From contig JAMWDC010000169.1 in NCBI GenBank assembly GCA_023819025.1, forward strand, positions 1-5,352: a stretch of DNA of 5,352 nucleotides, given 5' to 3'. A program made the position numbers and the translations under genes. Source of the DNA: Candidatus Omnitrophota bacterium (GTDB taxonomy: Bacteria; Omnitrophota; Omnitrophia; Omnitrophales; Aquincolibacteriaceae). Under the pieces are notes generated by a model that had not been told where the DNA came from, did no database searches, and worked only from the letters and a program-made list of their open reading frames with translations. Below are positions 1 through 5,352 of this stretch, one piece after another; the stretch's first letter is position 1, and every line of letters begins with the position of its first letter.

Positions 1-493
1 GGAACGGTTTTAATATCTTCGCCAGATAAAGGGCAGTGGTTTCGCCTTCGGTATTGGGATTGGTGGCGAGGATCACTTCTCGGACTTTCCCCTGCTTCAC
101 CCGTTCCAGGAGATCCTTGATCTGAAGTTCGCCCGGGCCGATCCCATCCAGGGCCGACAGGGCACCGAGAAGGACATGATAAACCCCGACATAGACGCCC
201 GTTTTTTCGATAGCGATCACATCCTTGGGATCTTCAAGGACACAAACAATGCCGTGATCCCGTCCCGGATCCGTACAGATATGGCAGAGACGGCCGTCGG
301 CAAAATTGTGGCAAATTTCACAGAAAAAAACGTTTTCCTTCACCTCATTCAATAAGGAGGCCAACTCGGCAACTTCCTCCCTTTTAGTTTTAAGAATATA
401 AAACACGATCCGTTCTGCTGAGCGGCGTCCGATGCCGGGCAATCGGACCAAAGCCTCAATCAAGCGTTCCATCCAGTGTGCATAACCCTTCAT
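1..493 (-). CDS. recR: Recombination mediator protein RecR (3' end cut by window edge)
   Basis: RecR works with RecF/RecO to load RecA on gapped single-stranded DNA during recombinational repair in the cytoplasm. The visible 164 residues cover most of a protein of about 200. In order they show a helix-hairpin-helix (LPGIGRRSAER, residues 18-28), a four-cysteine zinc finger (C58, C61, C70, C73), and a Toprim domain starting near residue 81 with E87 in VLEDPKD. The family signature ATNPNTEGE (143-151) is followed by ALYLAKILKP before the window ends. The ATG at 493 is the first in-frame start, since codons upstream run back towards dnaX without another usable start, and the N-terminus lines up with known RecR proteins. 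The gene follows dnaX by 43 nt on the same strand and is probably co-transcribed with it. Identity is very secure; the last ~35 residues lie outside the window. Confidence 0.97.
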   Translation of the reverse strand, partial: MKGYAHWMERLIEALVRLPGIGRRSAERIVFYILKTKREEVAELASLLNEVKENVFFCEICHNFADGRLCHICTDPGRDHGIVCVLEDPKDVIAIEKTGVYVGVYHVLLGALSALDGIGPGELQIKDLLERVKQGKVREVILATNPNTEGETTALYLAKILKPF

Positions 494-509
494 CGCAGCG
501 TTGAGGTTT

Positions 510-515
510 CTCCTT
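510..515 (-). promoter_or_regulatory. Shine-Dalgarno-like AAGGAG upstream of recR, unusually far
   Basis: The minus strand reads AAGGAG at 515-510, a strong match to the anti-Shine-Dalgarno sequence. It lies 16 nt before the recR ATG, against a usual 5-10 nt. No in-frame ATG, GTG or TTG lies between them, so the ATG at 493 remains the best start. It is the only good ribosome site in the dnaX-recR gap. Confidence 0.45.
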
Positions 516-536
516 AGGTTGTGAGGCCCCCGGTGT

Positions 537-2285
537 TTACTGTTCCCGGCGAATGATTTTCGCGCCCTTAAAAATATCCATGGCCTGCGAAATGATATCC
601 GGAAGTCTGGATTCGTCCTTCTTCGGTTCGGAGGATTCCGTTTTGTTTTGTGTCTCTTCAAGGCGGATAATGACAAACTGAGCATGAATCTTTTTCCCGG
701 ACACGGACTCCAAAGCCTCTTCAACTAACCGGCGGTTTACGACCTTTTCCAAGGTATCCTTGTGGAACTGAAACTCTGCCGGGAGTCCCAAAACCACTGT
801 GGCATCGTTCACCTCAACCGGCTGAGCCTCGGAAAGAAAAATCCCGGTGGACATCCGCTTGCTCTTGACGTATTCGATCACCTGAGGCCAGACAGATTCC
901 ACCTCGTCGATCGTCATCACGGATTCGTCCGTGGATGGTTTTGCCTGATCCTGAACCGCATACGACGCTTTCAGGGATGACTGAACCGGAGATGACGATG
1001 AACCGGCCCGGGATTGAGGGCTTTTGTTAAAAATGGGCGTCGTTTCCTTAACCGGAGACGGTGGAGAAGAGAGATTTTGCAGTCTTGAACCCGTCATCGG
1101 CAAATCCGGATTCTTTGCGGTTTGCGAATTCCCTTCCTGGGTAACTAAGTCTTCAATGGATCTTAATCCGTCCATGTGCAAAAGTTTTAAAAGAACAGTT
1201 TCCACCATCAACCGGGGAGGGGCAATATTGCGGCGGAGCTGGCTCTGAAGATTGCCGAGAATGCTCAAGGCCAGTAAAAGTTCGCTTCGTGAAAAATCAC
1301 GGGCCTTTTTCTTTAAATCGGCGATGATCGCTTCGCTGATTTCGACGTAATCCTCCGGTCGATCGGCGGAGGTTGTTCTGCCGTCTGTGGGCCAGCAATG
1401 GAATAAAAGAAGATGCCTGAAAATTTCGAACAATTGCCGGGCAAATTGAACCAGGTCTTTGCCCGCGTCATAAAGTTCCCGGACAATCGAAAAGATCTTT
1501 TGGACATTGCGTTCCCGCAGGGCATCGATCGCCTCGATCAAGACATCCTCCGAGACGAGCCCGAGCATGGAAAGCACATCCTCTTCGGTGATTTCCCCTT
1601 CCGCAAAACTCGCCAGCTGATCCAAAAGACTTTCCGCATCGCGCAGGGAACCCTCGCTGGCCTTCGCAATAAGGAAAAGGACGTTTTTGGGACAAGACAA
1701 CTTTTCATGCTTCACGATCACCTCCAACTTCCTGGTGATCTCGGTTGCCGGGATGCGCTTGAAATGAAACCGCTGGCAGCGGGAGAGAATCGTCATCGGA
1801 ACCTTATGAGGTTCAGTTGTGGCGAATACAAATTTGACGTGAGGAGGGGGTTCTTCCAGGGTTTTTAAGAGGGCATTGAAGGCCTCGGGGGTCAGCATAT
1901 GAACTTCATCGATGATGTAAATCTTCGAACGCCCCGTGACCGGTTTGAATTTGACTGTTTCACGGAGGTTTCGGATTTCCTCGATCCCCCGGTTCGAGGC
2001 TCCGTCGATCTCCAAGACATCCAGGGAATTCCCCTGTGTGATTTCCATGCAGGCAGTACATTCCCCGCAAGGTTTTTCCGTGGGACCTTTGGCGCAGTTA
2101 AGGGCCTTGGCGAGAATTCTTGCCGTGGAGGTCTTACCCACCCCCCGGGAACCCGAGAAAAGAAAACTTTGCGGGATCCGCCCCTGCCGGATCGCATTTT
2201 TCAAGGTCGTGGTAATCGGTTCTTGCCCCACCACATCCTCGAAAGTCTGCGGTCTAAATTTCCGGGCAAAAATAACGTAACTCAT
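537..2285 (-). CDS. dnaX: DNA polymerase III subunit tau/gamma (clamp-loader ATPase)
   Basis: DnaX is the ATPase of the clamp loader that places the beta sliding clamp on primed DNA and ties the replisome together. The 582-residue product opens with the family's MSY-x-ARKFRPQTF signature. It has Walker A GSRGVGKT (45-52), zinc-binding C64, C73, C76 and C79, Walker B IIDEVH (124-129), the sensor-1 region ATTEP (155-159), the SRC motif (168-170) and the sensor-2 helix GSLRDAESLLDQ (212-223). A collar domain runs to about residue 380. A Ser/Pro-rich linker follows (about 393-455), then a folded tau-type C-terminal domain (about 458-545) and a charged tail. The ATG at 2285 is chosen over the in-frame TTG at 2303 because GAAAGG sits 5 nt upstream and the family normally starts at MSY. 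No A-AAA-AAG slippery heptamer was found, so only full-length tau is predicted. Confidence 0.98.
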   Translation of the reverse strand: MSYVIFARKFRPQTFEDVVGQEPITTTLKNAIRQGRIPQSFLFSGSRGVGKTSTARILAKALNCAKGPTEKPCGECTACMEITQGNSLDVLEIDGASNRGIEEIRNLRETVKFKPVTGRSKIYIIDEVHMLTPEAFNALLKTLEEPPPHVKFVFATTEPHKVPMTILSRCQRFHFKRIPATEITRKLEVIVKHEKLSCPKNVLFLIAKASEGSLRDAESLLDQLASFAEGEITEEDVLSMLGLVSEDVLIEAIDALRERNVQKIFSIVRELYDAGKDLVQFARQLFEIFRHLLLFHCWPTDGRTTSADRPEDYVEISEAIIADLKKKARDFSRSELLLALSILGNLQSQLRRNIAPPRLMVETVLLKLLHMDGLRSIEDLVTQEGNSQTAKNPDLPMTGSRLQNLSSPPSPVKETTPIFNKSPQSRAGSSSSPVQSSLKASYAVQDQAKPSTDESVMTIDEVESVWPQVIEYVKSKRMSTGIFLSEAQPVEVNDATVVLGLPAEFQFHKDTLEKVVNRRLVEEALESVSGKKIHAQFVIIRLEETQNKTESSEPKKDESRLPDIISQAMDIFKGAKIIRREQ

Positions 2286-2290
2286 ACGAA

Positions 2291-2296
2291 CCTTTC
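2291..2296 (-). promoter_or_regulatory. Ribosome binding site of dnaX
   Basis: The minus strand reads GAAAGG, followed by TTCGT and then ATG at 2285. This 5-nt spacing supports the ATG start (MSY...) and argues against the TTG at 2303, because the site would lie inside a coding region starting there. Confidence 0.6.
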
Positions 2297-2337
2297 GCTT
2301 CAATCATGATGTGCGGGATTTTTCTGAAAGTCTGCGT

Positions 2338-2366
2338 ATTATAACCATTCCCTGAAAAAATTGGCA
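2338..2366 (-). promoter_or_regulatory. Predicted sigma70-type promoter of dnaX(-recR)
   Basis: A perfect TATAAT box lies at 2343-2338 on the minus strand. At 17-bp spacing the -35 position reads TGCCAA (2366-2361), a poor match to TTGACA. An upstream TGGT precedes the -10 box but is one base out of register for a classical extended -10. Transcription would start near 2331, giving a 5' UTR of about 45 nt. The promoter lies downstream of the tRNA gene, so dnaX need not depend on read-through from it. Confidence 0.5.
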
Positions 2367-2484
2367 CTTCCTTTTGCAATATCTCTCAAAGATGAATGCC
2401 GTTATAAATTCTCCGAACACATTGAAAAAGAAAGGAAGAGACTCTCTCTCATCATCTTCGGTCTGCCTTTGCTGGCAAAAAGTA

Positions 2485-2571
2485 CGGAGAGGCAGGGATT
2501 CGAACCCTGGAGACCCTTACGAGCCTAACGGTTTTCGAGACCGCCCCATTCGACCACTCTGGCACCTCTCC
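2485..2571 (-). tRNA. tRNA-Ser (anticodon CGA)
   Basis: The 87-nt gene folds as a class II tRNA. The acceptor stem GGAGAGG/CCTCTCC is perfectly paired with discriminator G. The anticodon arm has stem GCGGT/ACCGT and loop CTCGAAA, giving anticodon CGA at 2537-2535, which reads the serine codon UCG. The long variable arm GGCTC-GTAA-GGGTC is typical of tRNA-Ser, and the T arm is CAGGG-TTCGAAT-CCCTG. The 3' CCA is not encoded (TAC follows the discriminator), so CCA must be added by nucleotidyltransferase. The 5' end lies only 5 nt after the stop codon of the diguanylate cyclase gene, and I see no convincing promoter just upstream, so it may be cut from the 3' end of the cyclase mRNA by RNase P. 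Confidence 0.97.
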
Positions 2572-2576
2572 GCAAA

Positions 2577-4385
2577 CTACGAAGGCCCACCCTGAATTGT
2601 TTTTTCCGTACAGACACGGTTTTTGCCCGTCCGTTTTGCCTGATAAAGGGCTTCATCCGCACGGCGGACCATCCAATCCGGAATCGATTCGTTGGGATGG
2701 AGCGTTGCCACCCCCAAACTTATCGTAACCGGAATGACCTTGTCTTCCCACGTAAAAACCGCGCTTTCAACGGCCGTTCGGATCCGTTCAGCCACTTTGA
2801 CCGCCACGTCTTCGAGATCGGCTTTACGAAGCATTACGATAAACTCTTCGCCGCCGTACCGGGCCACGAAATCCACTTCTTCGATCGGCCGCTTGGAACG
2901 GAAACACGAGAAAATGATCCCGGCCGTCCGTTTAAGAACCATATCCCCCGCCTGGTGTCCATGGGTATCGTTAATGGGTTTGAAATTATCAATATCGATG
3001 AGAATCAGCGAGAGGGGCTCTTTTTTTCGGACAGCCTCTTCGACCCCTTGGTTCAAAATCTCGCGGAAATGCCGGATCACGTAAAGCCCCGTAAGACCGT
3101 CCCGGGTGGCAAGGTCGAAAAGCTGGAGCCGTTCTCTTGTCGAAACCACATGGTCATAAATCGCAGAAAAGATAAATAAAATAATGATCAGGATAATAGG
3201 ATGAAACACATAGAGCCAAATCCCCTTCTGCCAGAACAATAGAAAAGAAAACACGATCCAAACCCCACCGAGGGCAAGTCCTGCAATAAACGAAGGGACA
3301 TTGCGAAAGGTCACAAACAAGACCGACGCTACCATTCCAATGGCCACAAGACAGATAAGATTTAACACAAAAGACGCGGGGATCACGAAGCGTTTTGTCA
3401 GAACACTTTGAATAACATTGGCATAGACACCCAACGTGGGATAATTCGCCTCCAGCGGGGTCACCTTAAGATCCGCAATTTTGGGAGAGCTCAAACCGAT
3501 CAAACAAATTTTCCCCCTTAGTTGATTAAGGTCGAAATTGGGGATCAGTCCCTGTTTCAATGCTTGATTGCTGCGGATCAAATCACTGTAAGAATAGTGT
3601 TTGAAGGTATCGCGCCATTTCCCGGCCCAATTGATAAAAAAATACCCATCCTCGTCCACCGGAAGATCCAGACTTGAGGACGGCGGCAACGGTTCACCTA
3701 AATAATCATAAGCCACCCGAAGCGCAAGGTGAGGATAAGTTTCTCCCCCGTAAGCCAGGTAAGGTTGAATCCGTCTTAAGACACCATCAGGATCCAGCTG
3801 AATATTATTGTGCCCGAGGCCGTGGACATCTCTTTCAAGCTGGGGCGCCGAATGCGCCCAGATCATCCGGCCCCGGTTTGGCTCAAGAACCACGGCAAGG
3901 GAGTGAACCCAAAATTTTTTTTCCATTTTATTCTCAAGGTGAACCGGGAGGTAGTCCTGCTCGGTTTTCGAAAGTGCCTGCTCCAGAGTCGTATCCTCAT
4001 AAGGAAGATTGCTTTCAGGAAAGGCAAGATCGAAGACCGCTGCCTTGACTTGCCACTCTTGGAGGAGACCTGCCATTTCCGCGTGATAGCGCCATGGCCA
4101 CGGCCATTGACCAATAGCCTCCAGACTATCTTGATCAATTTCCACAAGGACGATATCCGGATGAACGGCCATAGCCGGACGCCCGCGGAAAAAAGAATCC
4201 AGAAAAATATTTTCCACCCGTTCCAAGCTGTTTGTTTTTAAAAGGAAAACGTGCAATCCGATGATGAGGCCGCAAAGTAGGAGCTGGATCCAGTCGAGCT
4301 GGCTTAAGATGCCGCCTCGGCGCCGGCGTGTGAAATAATGAATAAGCTTCTGTTCTATTTTTGCAGGTGGTTTAGGCTGTTGCAT
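2577..4385 (-). CDS. CHASE2-domain transmembrane diguanylate cyclase
   Basis: This 602-residue protein is a predicted inner-membrane receptor making cyclic di-GMP from two GTP. Its layout is a basic cytoplasmic N-terminus (residues 11-23), TM1 (about 31-49), an extracytoplasmic CHASE2 sensor (about 57-330; landmarks PDIVLVEIDQDSL, AAVFDLAFPE, DPDGVLRR, GKICLIGLSS and GVYANVIQS), three membrane spans (about 338-360, 364-384, 388-410), a short linker and a GGDEF domain (about 426-595). The cyclase part keeps RDGLTGL (428-434), IDIDNFKPIND (463-473) with metal-ligand D464, the active-site GGEEF (511-515) and the C-terminal ADEALYQAKRTGKNRV, so it should be active. The inhibitory RxxD motif is not kept (E502-E-V-D505). 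The CHASE2 ligand is unknown. The ATG at 4385 is chosen; an in-frame TTG at 4412 would add nine residues. Neither start has a good ribosome site. Confidence 0.93.
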   Translation of the reverse strand: MQQPKPPAKIEQKLIHYFTRRRRGGILSQLDWIQLLLCGLIIGLHVFLLKTNSLERVENIFLDSFFRGRPAMAVHPDIVLVEIDQDSLEAIGQWPWPWRYHAEMAGLLQEWQVKAAVFDLAFPESNLPYEDTTLEQALSKTEQDYLPVHLENKMEKKFWVHSLAVVLEPNRGRMIWAHSAPQLERDVHGLGHNNIQLDPDGVLRRIQPYLAYGGETYPHLALRVAYDYLGEPLPPSSSLDLPVDEDGYFFINWAGKWRDTFKHYSYSDLIRSNQALKQGLIPNFDLNQLRGKICLIGLSSPKIADLKVTPLEANYPTLGVYANVIQSVLTKRFVIPASFVLNLICLVAIGMVASVLFVTFRNVPSFIAGLALGGVWIVFSFLLFWQKGIWLYVFHPIILIIILFIFSAIYDHVVSTRERLQLFDLATRDGLTGLYVIRHFREILNQGVEEAVRKKEPLSLILIDIDNFKPINDTHGHQAGDMVLKRTAGIIFSCFRSKRPIEEVDFVARYGGEEFIVMLRKADLEDVAVKVAERIRTAVESAVFTWEDKVIPVTISLGVATLHPNESIPDWMVRRADEALYQAKRTGKNRVCTEKTIQGGPS

Positions 4386-4461
4386 GTTGAAAGAATCGAC
4401 AAAAGGGTACAAATTCTGGAATCATGCCCTGTCGACAAATACGGCATCCATCTCTCATTCT

Positions 4462-4496
4462 GGGTGGCGGATGAAACAAATACCATACCGCCGCCC
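4462..4496 (-). repeat. Inverted repeat GGG-C-GGCGG / CCGCC-A-CCC in the cyclase leader
   Basis: On the minus strand GGGCGGCGG (4496-4488) pairs with CCGCCACCC (4470-4462): five inner and three outer base pairs with one C-A mismatch, around a 17-nt loop. It is the third stem in the leader. A weaker 5-bp pair, ATGCC/GGCAT, follows at 4447-4424 with a 14-nt loop containing the palindrome GTCGAC. Confidence 0.45.
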
Positions 4497-4514
4497 TTGC
4501 GACAGTACGAATTG

Positions 4515-4550
4515 CGTCGCGGCGACTAAGGAAATCGCCTCGCGATGACG
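4515..4550 (-). repeat. Imperfect inverted repeat in the cyclase leader
   Basis: On the plus strand, CGTC (4515-4518) plus GGCGA (4521-4525) pair with TCGCC (4535-4539) plus GACG (4547-4550) around a 9-nt loop, with an unequal internal loop between the two stems. It abuts the 8-bp stem at 4550-4586. The minus-strand reading CGTCATCGCGAGGCGA resembles, from memory, intergenic palindromic repeats with a CGTCATTGCGAGG core seen in many bacterial genomes. That family link is unverified. Confidence 0.4.
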
Positions 4551-4586
4551 TACCGCGGACCCTTCCTGTCAATATCGACGCGGTAC
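4550..4586 (-). repeat. Perfect 8-bp inverted repeat at the start of the cyclase leader
   Basis: GTACCGCG (4550-4557) and CGCGGTAC (4579-4586) are exact reverse complements around a 21-nt loop. In RNA from the predicted start near 4588, this stem would form at the very 5' end. No T-run follows, so it does not look like an intrinsic terminator for nrdJ. It could protect the transcript end, form part of a leader element, or be one arm of a dispersed palindromic repeat. Confidence 0.6.
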
Positions 4587-4594
4587 AAGGGGAA

Positions 4595-4623
4595 ATTATA
4601 GCGGGTTTTACGACGCTTGTCTC
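4595..4623 (-). promoter_or_regulatory. Predicted sigma70-type promoter of the diguanylate cyclase (-tRNA-Ser)
   Basis: The minus strand carries GAGACA (4623-4618, 4 of 6 to TTGACA), a 17-bp spacer and a perfect TATAAT (4600-4595). The -35 box begins at the base right after the nrdJ stop codon (4626-4624). Transcription would start near 4588, leaving about 200 nt of leader before the cyclase ATG. The position between two minus-strand genes and the exact spacing make it credible. Confidence 0.6.
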
Positions 4624-5352
4624 TTACGAACAGCCCATACTGTTTCCGCAGTTGAGGCATTTATAGCAGGAACCGCTGCGGATCGTCACATGACCGCAGC
4701 TTGAACAAAAGGGTGCATCCCCCATCATCTGGGAAAGATGTTCATCCAAAATATCCACTTTGCTTACTTTCGGATCGCCGTTCGCCACTAACCGATTTCG
4801 GTGTTTTCCATTGCCATTATCGCCAGTAGAACCTTTTCGGAGATCCCCTGCTTGTTTGACTTCCGCGGGCACTGCAGCAGCAGAATGATCGGGGCAAAGA
4901 CATTTACCATCCGCCTTTCTGGAAATCTGGAGGGTTGTTAGATCAGGCTGAATTTGTACGAAATCCGTGCGGCCGAGGTATTCCATCCCAAGTACACGAA
5001 ACAGGTAATCGACGATGGACGTCGCAAATTTAATATTCGGATGATCGACGGCTCCTTGAGGTTCGAAGCGCGTAAAAGTAAAAACGTTGATGAACTCTTC
5101 CAGCGGAACCCCATATTGTAAACCGAGCGATACAGCAATGGCAAAACAGTTCATGATGGAACGGAACGCGGCGCCCTCTTTATGGATATCGATGAAGATT
5201 TCGCCCAGAGTCCCATCTTCATATTCCCCGGTCCTTAGATAAACCTTCTGACCTCCTACACGGGCTTCGACAGTAATTCCGGACCGTTTCTTGGGCAAAC
5301 GGCGACGGCGGCGCGCGGGTGGCGGGGCCGACGTTTTTTCAATGCCCCTTTC
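4624..5352 (-). CDS. nrdJ: Vitamin B12-dependent (class II) ribonucleotide reductase, C-terminal part (5' end cut by window edge)
   Basis: Class II reductases use adenosylcobalamin to make deoxyribonucleotides and work with or without oxygen. The visible 242 residues are the C-terminus; the catalytic barrel lies outside the window. The fragment starts inside the frame with a Pro/Arg-rich stretch (PPPARRRRRLPKKR, fragment residues 10-23). A TSCPB-type domain follows (about 25-125), with YEDGTLGEIFIDIHKEG, QYGVPLEEFINVF and TRFEP as landmarks. A low-complexity linker leads to a cysteine-rich tail, CSSCG...SCYKCLNCG...MGCS, with C216, C219, C229, C232, C235 and C241. In class II reductases the C-terminal cysteines re-reduce the active-site disulfide, and this tail also looks like a zinc ribbon. 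The frame is open to the window edge, so the leucine TTG at 5298 is internal, not a start. Confidence 0.93.
   Translation of the reverse strand, partial: ERGIEKTSAPPPARRRRRLPKKRSGITVEARVGGQKVYLRTGEYEDGTLGEIFIDIHKEGAAFRSIMNCFAIAVSLGLQYGVPLEEFINVFTFTRFEPQGAVDHPNIKFATSIVDYLFRVLGMEYLGRTDFVQIQPDLTTLQISRKADGKCLCPDHSAAAVPAEVKQAGDLRKGSTGDNGNGKHRNRLVANGDPKVSKVDILDEHLSQMMGDAPFCSSCGHVTIRSGSCYKCLNCGNSMGCS

Noticed and set aside
1304..1316. A-rich run AAAGAAAAAGG in dnaX as a programmed frameshift site
   Set aside because: The codons are AAG AAA AAG, not the A-AAA-AAG heptamer. A shift near residue 335 would also cut the collar domain, so no gamma-type product is expected.
1413..1868. Plus-strand open frame of 151 codons inside dnaX
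   Set aside because: It lies entirely antisense to the conserved ATPase and collar region of dnaX and encodes no recognisable protein; it is a shadow frame.
2361..2379. Sigma54-like sequence TTGGCAC...TTTTGCA on the plus strand
   Set aside because: The GG and GC elements are 11 bp apart instead of the required 10, and no plus-strand gene lies downstream.
2424..2450. Possible terminator after the tRNA: short GAGAG/CTCTT hairpin followed by a pyrimidine-rich tract on the minus strand
   Set aside because: The stem is only five pairs including a G-T, with a 3-nt loop, and the T-run is interrupted by C, so it is too weak to call.
2286..2484. Possible SRP (4.5S/scRNA) gene between tRNA-Ser and dnaX, as in Bacillus subtilis
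   Set aside because: The conserved GGTCAGG and GGAAGCAGC core motifs of SRP RNA are absent on the minus strand, and the sequence does not form the long hairpin.
2697..3179. Plus-strand open frame of 160 codons opposite the GGDEF domain
   Set aside because: It is antisense to a strongly conserved domain and has no recognisable product.
3674..4241. Overlapping plus-strand frames opposite the CHASE2 domain
   Set aside because: They overlap each other, are antisense to the sensor domain, and show no family features.
4386..4590. c-di-GMP riboswitch in the cyclase leader
   Set aside because: I looked for the conserved GEMM-type core and tetraloop-receptor patterns and did not recognise them.

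Overview
All genes in this window lie on the minus strand, so they read from right to left. In transcription order they are: the C-terminal end of a vitamin B12-dependent (class II) ribonucleotide reductase, cut by the right edge; a membrane CHASE2-GGDEF diguanylate cyclase; a tRNA-Ser with anticodon CGA; dnaX (DNA polymerase III tau/gamma subunit); and recR, cut by the left edge. The open frames on the plus strand, and the extra minus-strand frames inside these genes, are shadows.

The organism looks like a Gram-negative bacterium of moderate GC content. The CHASE2-GGDEF receptor implies a periplasm or exterior that is sensed, and the B12-dependent reductase suits an anaerobic or microaerobic lineage. 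The protein style is compatible with Nitrospirota, Deltaproteobacteria or related phyla, but I cannot place it further from sequence alone.

Layout: 4624-5352 nrdJ 3' end; 4386-4623 intergenic stretch with a good sigma70-type promoter directly after the nrdJ stop, then a leader of about 200 nt rich in inverted repeats; 2577-4385 diguanylate cyclase; 2485-2571 tRNA-Ser, starting only 5 nt after the cyclase stop codon; 2286-2484 spacer with a perfect TATAAT box for dnaX; 537-2285 dnaX; 43-nt gap; 1-493 recR.

dnaX, recR and nrdJ are ordinary housekeeping functions (clamp loading, recombinational repair, dNTP supply). The tRNA-Ser/dnaX/recR neighbourhood recurs in distant bacteria, but the ybaB/ebfC gene that usually sits between dnaX and recR is missing here. 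The less ordinary parts are the structured leader in front of the cyclase, the degenerate inhibitory site of the cyclase, and the tight cyclase-tRNA junction. I saw no mobile element gene, CRISPR array or clearly novel multi-gene system.
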